Counted from the stretch's first letter, positions 24,328 through 35,704 are shown. The stretch is DNA of 64,000 bases from Photobacterium atrarenae (GCF_024380015.1 NZ_CP101508.1:2604902-2668901), one strand, 5' to 3'. Notes: a model not told the origin generated them from the sequence alone. Numbers and translations: made by a program.

Positions 24328-25431
24328 TTATTCGCAAATATACTCAACCACTTCCAGGCCAAAGCCGGACAGGGAGTGGTAGCGCTGATGGGTTGAAGAC
24401 AGCAGGCGCATCTTCGCCACCCCGAGATCGGCAAGAATTTGCGAGCCGACCCCGACCTGGCGCGACTGATCTTTCGGATTCAGTTTCACCATCGGCTTGC
24501 CGGCTTCCTGCGCGGCCAGTTGCTGGATCTTGGTCAATGTGGCCTCTTGTGATTCGTGGCGATTGAGGATCACCATGACCCCACCTTCCTCGGCAATTCG
24601 CTGCATCGCTGCCGACAGCGTCCATTGCGACGCCCCGGAATGCAGAATGTCCTTGAAGGTATCCTGCACATGCACCCGCACCAGCGTCGGCTCAACCGGG
24701 CTAACTTGCCCGTGGCGCAACGCATAATGGACTTCGTTATCGATGGTGTCACGGTAGGTGATCAGGTCAAACTCACCGAACGCCGTCGGCAGGCGGCATT
24801 CAGCCACGCGCTCGATGGTGGTTTCGTTGGTATTGCGATATTCGATCAGGTCGGCAATGGTGCCCAGCTTCAGGCCATGTTTCTCGGCAAACACTTCCAG
24901 ATCCGGGCGGCGGGCCATGGTGCCGTCTTCATTGAGGATTTCAACGATCACGCTCGACGGCTCCAGACCGGCCAGGCGAGCGATATCACAACCAGCTTCG
25001 GTGTGACCGGCACGGGCCAGTACCCCACCCTGCTGCGCCATCAGCGGAAATACATGGCCCGGCATCACGATATCCGAGGGTGTCGCATTCGCCGCTACGG
25101 CTGCTTGTACCGTGCGGGCGCGATCTGCGGCGGAGATCCCGGTGGTCACGCCTTCGGCCGCTTCAATCGAAATGGTGAAGTTAGTGCTGAACTGCTCAGT
25201 ATTGTCCTGCACCATCAGCGGCAGATTCAGCTGCTGGCAACGGTCTTGTGTCAGGGTCAGGCAAATCAGTCCCCGTCCGTGGGTCGCCATAAAGTTAATG
25301 GCATCAGGGGTGATCTTTTCCGCGGCCATGATCAGATCGCCTTCGTTTTCGCGATCCTCATCATCCATCAGGATCACCATTTTTCCCTGGCGAATATCTT
25401 CAATGATCTCTGCTGCACTGCTTAATGCCAT
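24328..25431 (-). CDS. ribBA: 3,4-dihydroxy-2-butanone 4-phosphate synthase with degenerate RibA-like domain
   Basis: This 367-residue protein has an N-terminal RibB domain (about 1-200), which converts ribulose 5-phosphate to dihydroxybutanone phosphate. The acidic loop [16 protein letters not shown] and [17 protein letters not shown] are intact. The C-terminal part (about 205-367) has the GTP cyclohydrolase II fold, but its zinc-binding cysteines are absent: the usual EC-x-GD-RCDCG region reads [20 protein letters not shown]. It is therefore probably a RibB with an inactive or regulatory RibA-like extension, and a true ribA should exist elsewhere. It lies between ribE and ribH in the cluster. 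Confidence 0.93.
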   Translation of the reverse strand: MALSSAAEIIEDIRQGKMVILMDDEDRENEGDLIMAAEKITPDAINFMATHGRGLICLTLTQDRCQQLNLPLMVQDNTEQFSTNFTISIEAAEGVTTGISAADRARTVQAAVAANATPSDIVMPGHVFPLMAQQGGVLARAGHTEAGCDIARLAGLEPSSVIVEILNEDGTMARRPDLEVFAEKHGLKLGTIADLIEYRNTNETTIERVAECRLPTAFGEFDLITYRDTIDNEVHYALRHGQVSPVEPTLVRVHVQDTFKDILHSGASQWTLSAAMQRIAEEGGVMVILNRHESQEATLTKIQQLAAQEAGKPMVKLNPKDQSRQVGVGSQILADLGVAKMRLLSSTHQRYHSLSGFGLEVVEYICE

Positions 25432-25457
25432 TGTGTTCCCCTTCTCCTGCTTGGTCT

Positions 25458-26117
25458 TTATGATTTCAAGAATCCGGATTTTGCCAACAGATCCATGGTC
25501 ACTGTCGGCGCTTTTTCTGCCGCCTTGTCACCCAGTATCAATCGCTCCAGATAGCGGGCGATCACATCCACCTCCAGGTTGACCTTCCGACCGGGCTGGA
25601 ATGATTCCATCGTGGTCTCGGCAGCGGTGTGCGGCACGATCGTCAGTTTAAACTCATCGCCCCGGACGGCATTGACGGTCAGGCTGATCCCATCGACCGT
25701 GACCGAGCCTTTTTCGGCAATATACTTGGCCAGATGCGCCGGCACCCGAACCCAGAATTCAATGGCCCGGCCGGTGTGGCTCCGTTCGATTATTTCCGCC
25801 ACCTCATCCACGTGGCCGGACACCATATGACCGCCGAACCGAGTAGTCGGCAGCATGGCTTTTTCCAGGTTGACCGCCTGTCCGGCACGGTACGTCGCAA
25901 ACGCGGTCCGCTGGAGGGTCTCTAACGACAAATCAGCCACATAGCCGTTGCCAGTCAGCGCAACCACCGTGAGGCAAACGCCGTTGGTTGCAATACTGTC
26001 CCCCAATTTTACATCGGATAGATCAAGCTTGCCGGAATCCACCGTCACAGAAATGTCTTTGCCTTTCGGTGTCAGCGCCGTAATGGTCCCAACCGCTTCA
26101 ATAATGCCTGTAAACAT
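25458..26117 (-). CDS. ribE: riboflavin synthase alpha subunit
   Basis: This 219-residue enzyme dismutates two lumazine molecules into riboflavin and the ribitylamino pyrimidine. It consists of two similar barrel domains. [12 protein letters not shown] is the invariant N-terminus; [13 protein letters not shown] and [15 protein letters not shown] mark the first domain, and [11 protein letters not shown] with [15 protein letters not shown] mark the second. E. coli calls this gene ribC. It lies 12 bases past ribD and 26 bases before ribBA, forming the core of a riboflavin operon. Confidence 0.97.
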   Translation of the reverse strand: MFTGIIEAVGTITALTPKGKDISVTVDSGKLDLSDVKLGDSIATNGVCLTVVALTGNGYVADLSLETLQRTAFATYRAGQAVNLEKAMLPTTRFGGHMVSGHVDEVAEIIERSHTGRAIEFWVRVPAHLAKYIAEKGSVTVDGISLTVNAVRGDEFKLTIVPHTAAETTMESFQPGRKVNLEVDVIARYLERLILGDKAAEKAPTVTMDLLAKSGFLKS

Positions 26118-26129
26118 GAAGGATTTTCC

Positions 26130-27254
26130 TTAAATTGCTTGTTTGATTTGCGCGGAGATCCGAATATCCGGCCCCACCATGCGAACATCCCGGATGGTCA
26201 GCTCCGGCACCTGGGTCATCGCCGTGAACCCTTGCAGGTCAATCAGTCCCCGGCTGTCGCTGCCCATCAGTTTCGGCGCCTGATAGACAATCAGCTCATC
26301 CACCAGCCCGGCAGAGAGCAAGGCCCCCGCCAGGGCGGCACCCGCCTCCACCCACAAGTGGTTAATATCCTGCTGTGCCAGTACGGTCATCAGGGCATCG
26401 AGATCCAGCCGGCCATGCTCAGCAGCCGGTACCACCAGCTGTTGTACTGAGGCCGGCCAGGATTCTTTTCCCAGCTCACGCCGCGCGAGCAGAGTCTGTC
26501 CCGGCAGGCCAATCAGGCGATGAGTCGGTGTGACCCGGTTCTGGCTGTCAATCACCACCCGGATCGGCTGGCGCAACGATGCCTGCGGATAGTGCTGCTG
26601 CACCGTCTCATCCAGCTCCTCCCAGCGAATATTGAGCGACGGATCATCAGCCAGTACCGTGGCACTGGTTGATAAGATCGCCCCGGCCTGGGCCCGGAAG
26701 CGCTGTACATCCGCCCGCGCCGCCGGTGAGGTGATCCATTTGCTCTCCCCGTTCGCCAGCGCGGTGCGACCATCGAGGCTGGCCGCCAGCTTGAGCTGCA
26801 CATACGGCTTGCCGGTTTTCATCCGCTTGATAAACCCCGGATTCAGCGCCTCGGCATCGGCTTCGAGCAAGCCCGACTGCACCGCGATCCCGGCGGCCCG
26901 CAGCATCTTCAGGCCCCGCCCGGCCACTTGCGGATTCGGATCAACCATGGCACAGACCACCCGGGCAACACCGGCGTCAATCAATGCCGCAGCGCACGGC
27001 GGCGTCCGGCCAAAATGAGAGCAAGGCTCGAGGGTGACATAGGCAGTGGCACCCTTGGCTTTCTCACCGGCTGCCCGCAGGGCAAACACTTCCGCGTGAG
27101 GCTGGCCAGCCCGGTAATGATACCCCTCGCCGACAATGTCACTGCCGTGGGCAATCACACAGCCGACATTGGGGTTGGGCGCAGTGGTGAATCGGCCGCG
27201 TTTCGCCAGTTCGAGGGCGCGCAGCATCATGGCATGGTCAATCGATGAAAACAT
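26130..27254 (-). CDS. ribD: bifunctional pyrimidine deaminase/reductase RibD
   Basis: This 374-residue protein performs two consecutive early steps of riboflavin synthesis. The N-terminal deaminase domain (about 1-145) has the zinc motif PHAEVFAL and TLEPCSHFGRTPPCAAALIDAG. The C-terminal dihydrofolate-reductase-like domain has GKPYVQLKLAASLDGRTALANGESKWITS and the NADPH-binding LWVEAGAALAGALLSAGLVDEL. Both catalytic halves look complete. It follows nrdR by about 48 bases, the standard nrdR-ribD order, and precedes ribE. Confidence 0.97.
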   Translation of the reverse strand: MFSSIDHAMMLRALELAKRGRFTTAPNPNVGCVIAHGSDIVGEGYHYRAGQPHAEVFALRAAGEKAKGATAYVTLEPCSHFGRTPPCAAALIDAGVARVVCAMVDPNPQVAGRGLKMLRAAGIAVQSGLLEADAEALNPGFIKRMKTGKPYVQLKLAASLDGRTALANGESKWITSPAARADVQRFRAQAGAILSTSATVLADDPSLNIRWEELDETVQQHYPQASLRQPIRVVIDSQNRVTPTHRLIGLPGQTLLARRELGKESWPASVQQLVVPAAEHGRLDLDALMTVLAQQDINHLWVEAGAALAGALLSAGLVDELIVYQAPKLMGSDSRGLIDLQGFTAMTQVPELTIRDVRMVGPDIRISAQIKQAI

Positions 27255-27302
27255 CTGGTTTGCTTTTCATGGTTCAGGCCGGCGGCAGGGTGCCGCCCGC
27301 AC

Positions 27303-27752
27303 TTATTTTTCCAATCTGGCGATCTCTTCGCCAAATTCTCGAATATCTTCAAAACTACGGTAAACGGATGCAAAGCGGATATAAGCCACTTTATCCAGCT
27401 CTTTCAGCGCTTCCATCACCAGGTTGCCGATCATTTCAGACGGCACTTCCCGCTCACCGGTCGCCCGCAGGCGTGACTTGATGGTATTGATTGCCCGCTC
27501 AATGTCATCAGCACTAACTGGGCGCTTTTCCAGGGCACGCTGAATGCCGCCCCGCAGCTTATCTTCGTTGAACGGGTCGCGGTTGCCATTGGTTTTAATC
27601 ACCCGCGGCATAACTAACTCTGCTGTTTCGAACGTCGTATAACGCTCATTACAGGCCAGACACTGACGACGCCGACGGACTTGATGGCCGTCTGCAACCA
27701 GACGGGAATCGATTACTTTGGTGTCATTTGCACCGCAAAAAGGACAATGCAT
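27303..27752 (-). CDS. nrdR: transcriptional repressor NrdR
   Basis: This 149-residue repressor controls ribonucleotide reductase genes in response to nucleotides. The N-terminal zinc ribbon is complete ([17 protein letters not shown], then [17 protein letters not shown], four cysteines). It is followed by the ATP-cone domain ([32 protein letters not shown]). The length is normal for the family. It begins the leftward rib cluster; the glyA terminator lies just upstream and isolates it from glyA. Confidence 0.97.
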   Translation of the reverse strand: MHCPFCGANDTKVIDSRLVADGHQVRRRRQCLACNERYTTFETAELVMPRVIKTNGNRDPFNEDKLRGGIQRALEKRPVSADDIERAINTIKSRLRATGEREVPSEMIGNLVMEALKELDKVAYIRFASVYRSFEDIREFGEEIARLEK

Positions 27753-27846
27753 CTTGCCTCCTCATACTCGTCGCCTCAGTGTAACCCATTTCGCTCCGCT
27801 GTTGAGCGTTCTGGCGGGTTTTTCTGTTGATTCTGGCTGATAAAAC

Positions 27847-27875
27847 AAAACGGCACCTGAATCAGGTGCCGTTTT
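27847..27875 (-). terminator. terminator of glyA
   Basis: AAAACGGCACCT pairs with AGGTGCCGTTTT in a 12-bp stem around a short GAATC-type loop, with further T residues on the reverse strand. It lies about 57 bases past the glyA stop and before the nrdR start region. Confidence 0.88.
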
Positions 27876-27931
27876 ATGCATCTTGCGCTTTGCCGGGCCA
27901 GCGTCGCCGCCGGCCGGCTCACACAGAAGGA

Positions 27932-29182
27932 TTAAGCGTAAACAGGCAGGCGCTGACAGATCTCGAGCACCTTGGCTTTAGTCGCTTCGATCACTTCCGG
28001 GTTGTTTACATCGTCCAGGATGTCACAAATCCAGCCAGCCAGTTGCTTGGCATCTTCAGCAGTGAAGCCGCGACGGGTGATCGCCGGGGTGCCCAGGCGG
28101 ATCCCTGAAGTCACAAACGGGCTGCGCGGATCGTTCGGTACGCTGTTCTTGTTCACTGTGATGTTGGCTGAGCCCAGCGCAGCATCGGCTTCTTTCCCGG
28201 TAATGCCTTTGTCGATCAGATCGACCAGGAACAGGTGGTTTTCAGTGCTGCCGGAGACAATCTTGTAACCACGCTCGAGGAACTCACCGACCATCGCCTT
28301 GGCATTTTCAACCACACGCGCCTGGTACGCTTTAAATTCCGGCTCCATCGCTTCTTTGAACGCCACGGCTTTGGCTGCAATCACGTGCATCAGCGGACCG
28401 CCCTGGGCGCCCGGGAATACGGCAGAGTTCAGTTTCTTATACAGGTCTTCACCGCCGTTCGACAGGATCAGACCGCCGCGAGGACCGGCCAGGGTTTTGT
28501 GCGTGGTAGTGGTCACCACATGCGCGTGCGGCACAGGATTCGGGTAGACACCCGCAGCAATCAGACCGGCGACGTGCGCCATATCGACAAACAGGTAAGC
28601 ACCCACTTTGTCCGCGATTTCACGCATGCGTTTCCAGTCAACAACCTGCGAGTAAGCAGAGAAGCCACCGATGATCATTTTCGGCTTGTGCTCAACCGCC
28701 AGCGCTTCCATTTCTTCGTAGTCGATTTTGCCGGCTTCATCGATGCCGTAAGGCACGATGTTGTACAGGCGGCCGGAGAAGTTTACCGGAGAGCCGTGGG
28801 TCAGGTGGCCACCGTGGGCCAGGCTCATGCCCAGGACAGTATCCCCGGCATTAAGCAACGCCATGTAGACTGCGTTGTTGGCCTGTGAGCCAGAGTGTGG
28901 CTGCACGTTGGCGTACTCGGCACCGAACAACTGGCAAGCACGGTCGATCGCCAGTTGCTCTGCTTTATCCACATACTCACAGCCGCCGTAGTAACGCTTA
29001 CCCGGGTAACCTTCGGCATATTTGTTGGTCAGCTGAGAACCTTGTGCTTCCATTACACGCGGGCTGGTGTAGTTTTCAGAGGCAATTAACTCGATGTGCT
29101 CTTCCTGACGCGCAGTCTCTTCCTGAATGGCTGCAAAAAGTTCTGCGTCATAATCGGCAATATTCATGTCGCGCTTTAGCAT
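27932..29182 (-). CDS. glyA: serine hydroxymethyltransferase
   Basis: This 416-residue PLP enzyme converts serine and tetrahydrofolate to glycine and methylene-tetrahydrofolate, the main source of one-carbon units. The cofactor Lys is in [16 protein letters not shown]. Other hallmarks are [36 protein letters not shown], and [18 protein letters not shown] near the C-terminus. The start [16 protein letters not shown] agrees with the E. coli protein. Its upstream region contains a perfect-looking PurR operator and a MetR-type site, the same two regulators that control E. coli glyA. Confidence 0.98.
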   Translation of the reverse strand: MLKRDMNIADYDAELFAAIQEETARQEEHIELIASENYTSPRVMEAQGSQLTNKYAEGYPGKRYYGGCEYVDKAEQLAIDRACQLFGAEYANVQPHSGSQANNAVYMALLNAGDTVLGMSLAHGGHLTHGSPVNFSGRLYNIVPYGIDEAGKIDYEEMEALAVEHKPKMIIGGFSAYSQVVDWKRMREIADKVGAYLFVDMAHVAGLIAAGVYPNPVPHAHVVTTTTHKTLAGPRGGLILSNGGEDLYKKLNSAVFPGAQGGPLMHVIAAKAVAFKEAMEPEFKAYQARVVENAKAMVGEFLERGYKIVSGSTENHLFLVDLIDKGITGKEADAALGSANITVNKNSVPNDPRSPFVTSGIRLGTPAITRRGFTAEDAKQLAGWICDILDDVNNPEVIEATKAKVLEICQRLPVYA

Positions 29183-29313
29183 CTGTATCTCCTGACTCAG
29201 ATCGTTCTCATATACACCCGCAGAAGCACTAAAAAACCGTTCCTGCTGCGAATGAATGGTAAACAGTAATTTTCGGTGAAATTCGAAAAAACATCAGCCC
29301 AGGCGCCGCCTGA

Positions 29314-29329
29314 ACGCAAACGTTTTCGT
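29314..29329 (-). promoter_or_regulatory. PurR operator of glyA
   Basis: ACGCAAACGTTTTCGT is the textbook 16-bp PurR consensus, centred on CG. It lies about 130 bases upstream of the glyA start. In E. coli, PurR with hypoxanthine or guanine represses glyA, so the same control is expected here. Confidence 0.85.
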
Positions 29330-29433
29330 CACCCTGGTACATAGCGCTGTATTTTACAGAATTTGGTCCGGGTCAGATAGTCCTGATTGTGCTTTTTCTT
29401 GTGATTTCTGCATGTTTATTTTCCATGTCAGCA

Positions 29434-29446
29434 TGAATTCCTTTCA
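29434..29446 (-). promoter_or_regulatory. MetR-type site upstream of glyA
   Basis: TGAATTCCTTTCA fits the MetR consensus TGAA-N5-TTCA exactly. It lies about 250 bases upstream of glyA and 105 bases beyond the PurR box. MetR activates glyA in E. coli in response to homocysteine. The short consensus makes chance possible, but the location is apt. Confidence 0.55.
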
Positions 29447-29688
29447 TCTTGATGCAAGCATCACCAACAACGCTTTAGTTCATCACATACAGTTTGCAAG
29501 AAAATTTACAAATTAATAGTTTACGTAGTTGTATCGAAATCATTACACCTGTAGTTTAACCATTTCTGTGACAGGCTTCTCAGTACCCAGCCCCACCCGT
29601 ATCATAGCGCCAACATCGATCACCGGATCCCTGCTCCGCGCTCAAGGCGCCGTCTACAGGATTCGCTACAAACAAGGAGTTTGATTTT

Positions 29689-30300
29689 TTGAGCGGTTAC
29701 CATCATTCGCATAAAGAGAACGTCATTGCAATCCTGACGGGCACCTTTGTTGTCGCCCAGGGCGTTTTCTTCCTGCAGCAAGCCCACTTGCTGACCGGCG
29801 GCACCACAGGTCTTGCCCTTTTACTTAGCCAGTTTGTCGACCTGTCTTTCGGCCAGCTTTACTTTCTGCTCAACACCCCGTTTTACCTGATGGCCTGGTT
29901 CCGGATGAGCCGCGCCTTTGCCATCACCAGCATCATCTCCGGCGGCCTGGTCTCGGTGATCACCGATCATATGCACTATGTGCTGGAGATCAGCCGGCTG
30001 GAACCGCTGTATTGCGCAATGATTGGCGGCCTGCTGATGGGCCTGGGAATGCTGATCCTGTTCCGCCACCAGACCAGCCTGGGCGGATTTAATGTGCTGG
30101 TGCTCTACCTGCAGGAAAAGTTCGGCTGGTCAGCCGGCAAGCTGCAGATGGGGATCGATCTCTGCATTCTGATCGCCTCCTATTTCCTGGTCAGCCCGAT
30201 GACCCTGGCCCTGTCCGTGCTGGGCGCCGTGATGCTGAACCTGGTACTGGCGATGAACCACAAGCCCGGACGCTACAGCGGCTCGGCGATTGCCGGTTAG
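29689..30300 (+). CDS. yitT: YitT-family membrane protein
   Basis: This 203-residue protein belongs to the YitT/DUF161 family of inner-membrane proteins, whose substrate is unknown. About five hydrophobic helices are visible, with the family segment GTFVVAQGVFFLQQAHLLTGGTTGLALLLSQ near the start and LFRHQTSLGGFNVLVLYLQEKFG in the middle. It lacks the C-terminal DUF2179 domain of longer relatives. The start is a TTG at 29689 placed nine bases after AAGGAG. It is divergent from glyA and convergent with glnB, with a terminator between. Confidence 0.85.
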   Translation: MSGYHHSHKENVIAILTGTFVVAQGVFFLQQAHLLTGGTTGLALLLSQFVDLSFGQLYFLLNTPFYLMAWFRMSRAFAITSIISGGLVSVITDHMHYVLEISRLEPLYCAMIGGLLMGLGMLILFRHQTSLGGFNVLVLYLQEKFGWSAGKLQMGIDLCILIASYFLVSPMTLALSVLGAVMLNLVLAMNHKPGRYSGSAIAG

Positions 30301-30322
30301 CGCGACGCCGGTACAGATCAAG

Positions 30323-30350
30323 AAAGGCTTGCCACCCGGCAAGCCTTTTC
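30323..30350. terminator. bidirectional terminator between yitT and glnB
   Basis: AAAGGCTTGCC (30323-30333) and GGCAAGCCTTT (30338-30348) form an 11-bp stem with an ACCC loop. It ends in TTTTCC on the plus strand, and an AAGA-flanked T-stretch appears on the minus strand. It can serve both convergent genes. Confidence 0.88.
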
Positions 30351-30374
30351 CATCACAACCGTGCGCTGCTTGTT

Positions 30375-30740
<366 letters not shown>

Positions 30741-30837
30741 TCATTAACGCACTTCCTGCGCCAATTGCCTGATTAATCATGACTGTATTATCACAGATCC
30801 GACCGATGAATACCAAATCCGACCGGGCAACAACCGG

Positions 30838-31233
30838 TTAATAATGCAGATCATGGCGCTCCATCATCCGGAGCAGCAGCCACACCGCATAAATCAGAAT
30901 GCCGCAATTAATGGCCACCACTGCCATACCACGATAGGCCGGTTCAATCAGCAAAGGGAGATAGGGGATCAGGCTCATGCCGAAAAACAACGTGGCTCCG
31001 GGGATAAAAAAGTACAGCGGAATAAAGCCCCATTTGTTGCCGCGAAACAAGCCAAAGATCGCCGTGATCCCCGAGAGCACCACCAGGAGGGCGATGATCC
31101 AGGGAATAATCCCGACGTGCTTGGCACTGAAAATCAAAGCGAAGCTGTCCAGATATCGAATTAGGCTAATCATGACCAGAAGCGCCAACGCTTTCGCGGC
31201 GCTGAATCTGCGGTTAAATCCGGGTTGCTCCAT
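30838..31233 (-). CDS. small integral membrane protein of unknown function
   Basis: I do not recognise this 131-residue protein. After a short basic N-terminus (MEQPGFNRRFSAAK) it has four hydrophobic helices, at about 14-37, 41-63, 68-93 and 101-122. The residues between them are few, and the C-terminus is charged (RMMERHDLHY). No catalytic motif is evident. It stands alone between glnB and purL and reads leftward. Codon use resembles the neighbours. The alternative start at Met21 would remove part of the first helix, so the ATG at 31233 is preferred. Confidence 0.6.
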   Translation of the reverse strand: MEQPGFNRRFSAAKALALLVMISLIRYLDSFALIFSAKHVGIIPWIIALLVVLSGITAIFGLFRGNKWGFIPLYFFIPGATLFFGMSLIPYLPLLIEPAYRGMAVVAINCGILIYAVWLLLRMMERHDLHY

Positions 31234-31445
31234 TCCCTGCTCTCTTCCATAAACCGGGGGATGCCATCATCGTATGGCGATACGCTATTCAGGCGGCATT
31301 TTATGAGTAAATATTAAACAACTCAATTCATTCCCACATCCGATGCGTGTTTTTAAGACATACAACAGATGAATTGGTTCCTATCCACCAGAAGCGCCTG
31401 AGCAACCACCGGAGCAACATCACTTTGGTATCCGCCAAAAAGCAA

Positions 31446-31469
31446 ACAGCCGCTCAAGAGAGCGGCTGT
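31446..31469 (-). terminator. terminator of purL
   Basis: ACAGCCGCT (31446-31454) and AGCGGCTGT (31461-31469) form a 9-bp stem. On the purL strand it is followed by TTGCTTTTT. It lies 24 bases past the purL stop. Confidence 0.85.
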
Positions 31470-31492
31470 GTCCTATCACGTCAGCGCGGCAA

Positions 31493-34400
31493 TTAACCCA
31501 AATTGACCCGGGCATTGCGGAACATCCGCATCCACGGACTGTTCTCATTCCAGTCATCCGGGTGCCAGGAGTTCGCCACGGTGCGGAACACCCGCTCCGG
31601 GTGCGGCATCATGATGGTCACGCGGCCGTCCTGAGTGGTCAGGCCGGTGATCCCGTTTGGCGAGCCATTCGGGTTCGCCGGGTAGTTCTGAGTGACGTTG
31701 CCGTAGTTATCCAGATAACGCAGGGCCACCGTGCCGGACTGTTCAATCGCGTTCAGGTGCGCGCCATCGCGAACCTCAACCCGGCCTTCACCGTGCGAGA
31801 CGGCAATCGGCATCCGCGAACCCGCCATACCGTTAAAGAACAGCGAGTCGCTCTGCTGGACTTCCACCAGGCTAAAACGCGCTTCAAAACGCTCTGATTC
31901 GTTACGCACGAAGCGCGGCCACAAATCAGCGCCCGGGATCAGCTCGCGCAGGTTCGACATCATCTGGCAGCCGTTACACACGCCAAGAGCAAAGGTATCG
32001 TTGCGATGGAAGAAACCCTCAAACTGCTCACGCGCCATGCTGTTAAACAGAATCGACTTGGCCCAGCCTTCACCGGCCCCCAGCACATCCCCGTAAGAGA
32101 AGCCGCCACAGGCAACCAGACCGTTAAAGCCATCCAGCGCCACACGACCGGACAGAATGTCACTCATGTGGACATCGCGGGCATCAAAGCCGGCGCGGTC
32201 AAATGCCGCGGCCATTTCCACATGCGAATTCACGCCCTGCTCACGCAGGATCGCCATCTGCGGACGCGCGCCAGTGGCAATAAACGGCGCCGCCACATCT
32301 TCGTCCAGGTTGAAGCTCAGCTTGGTATTGAGACCCGGGTCAGCGGCATCTTTCTTGGCTTCGAACTCCTGCAGCGCCCCGGCCGGGTTATCACGCATCG
32401 CCTGCATCTGGTAGGTGGTTTCCGCCCAGATAGTGCGCAGCTCAGTGCGGCTTTGCTCCAGCACGCGATCATTGCCGTTCCAGATCCGCAGCACATCTTC
32501 GTCCACCACGGTCCCGATCACATGGCTGCACGCGTCCAGGCCGTGGTTTGCCAGCACCGACTGCACCGCGTCCAGATCTTCGGTGCGGACCTGAAGCACC
32601 GCGCCCAGCTCTTCATTGAACAGGCTCGCCAGCACATCGTCGCACGCGTCGCCGTCTGTGGTGTTGATATCCACTTCCACCCCGGTATGACCGGCAAAAG
32701 CCATCTCCGCAAGCGTGACATACAGGCCGCCGTCGCCACGGTCATGGTAGGCCAGAACCTTCTCATCTCGGATCAGCGCCTGAACCGCATGGAAGAAGCC
32801 TTTCAGCAACGCTGGACTATCGACATCTGCCGGTTTATCCCCCAGTTGCCTGTAGACCTGTGCCAGTGCCGTCGCACCCAGACGGTTCTGGCCACATCCT
32901 AAATCGATCAACAGCAGGGTTGAGTCGCCTTTGTCGGTGCGCAGTTGCGGCGTGACCGTCTTGCGAACATCTTCGACGCGACCAAATGCAGTGATGATCA
33001 GCGACAGCGGCGAGGTGACTTCTTTGGCTTCGCCGTTCTCTTCCCATTGGGTCTTCATCGACATCGAGTCCTTACCGACCGGAATGGTCAGGCCCAGTGC
33101 CGGACACAGCTCTTCACCCACCGCTTTGACCGCCTCGTACAGCCCGGCATCCTCGCCCGGGTGACCGGCCGGTGACATCCAGTTGGCCGACAGCTTGATG
33201 CGTTTCAGATCGCCGATATCGGCGCTGGCAATGTTGGTGATCGCTTCACCGACCGCCAGGCGGGCCGACGCGGCAAAGTCCAGCAGCGCAACCGGCGTGC
33301 GCTCACCCATCGACATGGCTTCACCGTGATAGGTATCGTAGCTCGCTGCCGTGACCGCACAGTTGGCAACCGGCACCTGCCACGGACCGACCATCTGATC
33401 GCGGGCAACCAGACCGGTCACGGTGCGATCGCCAATGGTGATCAGAAAGGTCTTCTCCGCCACCGCCGGCAAACGCAGCACCCGGTGAGTGGCTTCTTCC
33501 AGCGCAATTCCGCTGCGGTCAATTGCCTGACCTTCAGCTTTCTGCGTCGTCACATCCCGGTGCATCTTCGGCGGCTTACCGAGCAAGATATCCATCGGCA
33601 TATCGATTGGGGTGTTGTCGAAATGGCTGTCTTCCAGCGTCAGGTGGCGCTCTTCGGTGGCTTCACCCACCACGGCATACGGTGCGCGCTCGCGCTGACA
33701 AATCGCGTCAAAGGTCGCCATATGCTCCGGCGCAACCGCCAGCACATAACGCTCCTGCGATTCGTTACACCAGATCTCCAGCGGACTCATGCCCGGCTCA
33801 TCATTCGGGACATCACGCAACTGGAACTTGCCGCCGCGCTCACCATCATCCACCAGCTCCGGCAAGGCATTGGAAATCCCGCCCGCACCGACATCGTGAA
33901 TAAAGGCGATCGGGTTGGCTTCGCCCATCTGCCAGCAGCGATCAATGACTTCCTGACAGCGACGCTCCATTTCCGGGTTCTCCCGCTGGACCGAAGCGAA
34001 GTCGAGGTCTTCTGCCGACTGGCCGGATGCCATGGAAGATGCCGCCCCACCACCGAGGCCGATGTTCATTGCCGGGCCGCCCAGCACAATCAGCTTGGCA
34101 CCGACCGGAATTTCTTTCTTCTGGACATGCTCGTCACGAATGTTCCCCATCCCGCCGGCAATCATGATCGGCTTGTGGTAGCCGCGGATCTCTTCACCGT
34201 TATGAGACGTGACTTTCTCTTCGTAAGTCCGGAAGTATCCCAGCAGGTTCGGACGACCGAATTCGTTGTTGAACGCCGCGCCGCCCAACGGGCCTTCGAG
34301 CATAATATCCAGCGCGTTGACGATCCGCCCCGGCTTGCCGAAATCCGTTTCCCAAGGCTGTTCGAAGCTCGGAATGCGCAGGTTCGACACCGTAAAGCCA

Positions 34401-35398
34401 ACCAGGCCGGCTTTCGGCTTACCGCCGATCCCGGTGGCGCCTTCGTCTCGGATCTCACCGCCGGAGCCCGTCGACGCGCCCGGCCAAGGAGAAATTGCGG
34501 TCGGGTGGTTGTGGGTTTCCACCTTCATCAGGATATGGGCATCTTCCTGGTGGTAGTTGTACTGGCGTGACGCCGGATCCGGGAAAAAGCGACCGACTTT
34601 GGAGCCGGTCATCACCGCGGCGTTGTCTTTATACGCAGACAACACGTAGTCGCTATGCTGCTCATAGGTGTTCTTGATCATCTTAAACAGCGACTTGTCC
34701 TGCGCCACCCCGTCAATCGTCCAGTCGGCATTGAAGATCTTGTGGCGGCAGTGCTCAGAGTTGGCCTGGGCAAACATCATCAGCTCGATGTCGTTCGGGT
34801 TGCGGCCCAGCTTGGTGAAGCTTTCCACCAGGTAGTCAATTTCATCTTCCGCCAGCGCCAGGCCCAGCGCCACGTTCGCCTCAGCCAATGCCTGACGGCC
34901 ACCCGCCAGAATATCCACACTGTTCACCGGCGCCGGCTCAGCCTGGGTAAACAGGGCCGCAGCAGCGTCGAGCTCGGTGAATACCACTTCCATCATGCGA
35001 TCGTGGATCAGCGCTTTAAGCTCAGCAAGCTGCGCATCGGTGAGAGAAGTCGTGGTCTCGATGTAGTACGCCGTCCCGCGCTCAAGGCGTTTGACCTGAG
35101 CCAGGGCACAGTTATGGGCGATATCAGTCGATTTGGAAGACCAGGGAGAGATCGTTCCCGGACGCGGGGTAACCAGTAGCAACAAGCCGGATGGCTCATG
35201 CTCTGCAATCGTCGGACCGTAAGTTAACAGGCTAGCCAGCTTGTCTTGCTCGTCCTTGCTCAGCGGTGCTGACAGATCAGCAAAGTGCATGAACTCAGCA
35301 TAAATGCCTGACACAGGCAGCTCCAATTCGCGGCAACGCTCTAGTAGCTTTTGAACGCGAAACTCAGACAGTGCGGGTGAACCACGCAAAATTTCCAT
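31493..35398 (-). CDS. purL: phosphoribosylformylglycinamidine synthase
   Basis: This 1301-residue enzyme makes formylglycinamidine ribonucleotide from FGAR, glutamine and ATP in de novo purine synthesis. It is the large single-chain type: an N-terminal PurS-like domain, two PurM-like halves ([51 protein letters not shown], and GKDSMSMKT in the second) and a C-terminal glutaminase domain. The glutaminase nucleophile is the first Cys of [14 protein letters not shown], with SHGEGR and PHPERVFR completing the triad region. The gene is divergent from mltF as in E. coli. A PurR operator and a good promoter lie upstream. Confidence 0.98.
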   Translation of the reverse strand: MEILRGSPALSEFRVQKLLERCRELELPVSGIYAEFMHFADLSAPLSKDEQDKLASLLTYGPTIAEHEPSGLLLLVTPRPGTISPWSSKSTDIAHNCALAQVKRLERGTAYYIETTTSLTDAQLAELKALIHDRMMEVVFTELDAAAALFTQAEPAPVNSVDILAGGRQALAEANVALGLALAEDEIDYLVESFTKLGRNPNDIELMMFAQANSEHCRHKIFNADWTIDGVAQDKSLFKMIKNTYEQHSDYVLSAYKDNAAVMTGSKVGRFFPDPASRQYNYHQEDAHILMKVETHNHPTAISPWPGASTGSGGEIRDEGATGIGGKPKAGLVGFTVSNLRIPSFEQPWETDFGKPGRIVNALDIMLEGPLGGAAFNNEFGRPNLLGYFRTYEEKVTSHNGEEIRGYHKPIMIAGGMGNIRDEHVQKKEIPVGAKLIVLGGPAMNIGLGGGAASSMASGQSAEDLDFASVQRENPEMERRCQEVIDRCWQMGEANPIAFIHDVGAGGISNALPELVDDGERGGKFQLRDVPNDEPGMSPLEIWCNESQERYVLAVAPEHMATFDAICQRERAPYAVVGEATEERHLTLEDSHFDNTPIDMPMDILLGKPPKMHRDVTTQKAEGQAIDRSGIALEEATHRVLRLPAVAEKTFLITIGDRTVTGLVARDQMVGPWQVPVANCAVTAASYDTYHGEAMSMGERTPVALLDFAASARLAVGEAITNIASADIGDLKRIKLSANWMSPAGHPGEDAGLYEAVKAVGEELCPALGLTIPVGKDSMSMKTQWEENGEAKEVTSPLSLIITAFGRVEDVRKTVTPQLRTDKGDSTLLLIDLGCGQNRLGATALAQVYRQLGDKPADVDSPALLKGFFHAVQALIRDEKVLAYHDRGDGGLYVTLAEMAFAGHTGVEVDINTTDGDACDDVLASLFNEELGAVLQVRTEDLDAVQSVLANHGLDACSHVIGTVVDEDVLRIWNGNDRVLEQSRTELRTIWAETTYQMQAMRDNPAGALQEFEAKKDAADPGLNTKLSFNLDEDVAAPFIATGARPQMAILREQGVNSHVEMAAAFDRAGFDARDVHMSDILSGRVALDGFNGLVACGGFSYGDVLGAGEGWAKSILFNSMAREQFEGFFHRNDTFALGVCNGCQMMSNLRELIPGADLWPRFVRNESERFEARFSLVEVQQSDSLFFNGMAGSRMPIAVSHGEGRVEVRDGAHLNAIEQSGTVALRYLDNYGNVTQNYPANPNGSPNGITGLTTQDGRVTIMMPHPERVFRTVANSWHPDDWNENSPWMRMFRNARVNLG

Positions 35399-35543
35399 GT
35401 GCGTACGTCTCTCGATTAGCAGTTGAATGAAGGTGATATTGGCCTAATCCCCCGGCATCAGCCGGGACAATTACGTCAATGCCACCTCGTTTTCCAGCAC
35501 ATTCCGAGGCATCCAGGTTACGAAGGAGCACACGATGGGGCGT

Positions 35544-35572
35544 AGTATAAGGGAATTTTTTTAGTGACGTAA
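35544..35572 (-). promoter_or_regulatory. sigma-70 promoter of purL
   Basis: On the reverse strand TTACGT (35572-35567), a 17-base spacer and TATACT (35549-35544) form a near-consensus promoter. Transcription would begin near 35537, giving a leader of about 140 bases with one GC-rich hairpin. Confidence 0.7.
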
Positions 35573-35578
35573 CACCTG

Positions 35579-35594
35579 ACGCAACCGTTTGCGT
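35579..35594 (-). promoter_or_regulatory. PurR operator of purL
   Basis: ACGCAACCGTTTGCGT matches the 16-bp PurR consensus with its central CG and nearly perfect symmetry (ACGCAA/TTGCGT arms). It lies seven bases upstream of the purL -35 box. Confidence 0.85.
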
Positions 35595-35704
35595 GTTTTT
35601 TTTTCGATCCGCGGCTATTCTTGGCCCTCCGGACCAAAATTCGCTCGGCAGCCGTGTTTTTGCCCGCACTTTTCTGACCCGGCGGTTCAAAATGGCGCCC
35701 GCCC

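Larger units (their letters stand above)
29183..29688. other. divergent regulatory region between glyA and yitT
   Basis: No gene is seen in this 506-base interval. It contains the PurR box at 29314-29329 and the MetR-type site at 29434-29446, described separately, and a possible glyA -10 element (TAAAAT on the reverse strand, 29351-29356). A GC-rich CAGGC/GCCTG dyad lies at 29300-29312. The part from 29400 to 29570 is AT-rich and may also hold the yitT promoter. Confidence 0.5.

Noticed and set aside
33326..34570. 414-codon frame antisense to purL
   Set aside because: PurL is unambiguous across the whole region; the antisense frame has shadow-type composition and no start context.
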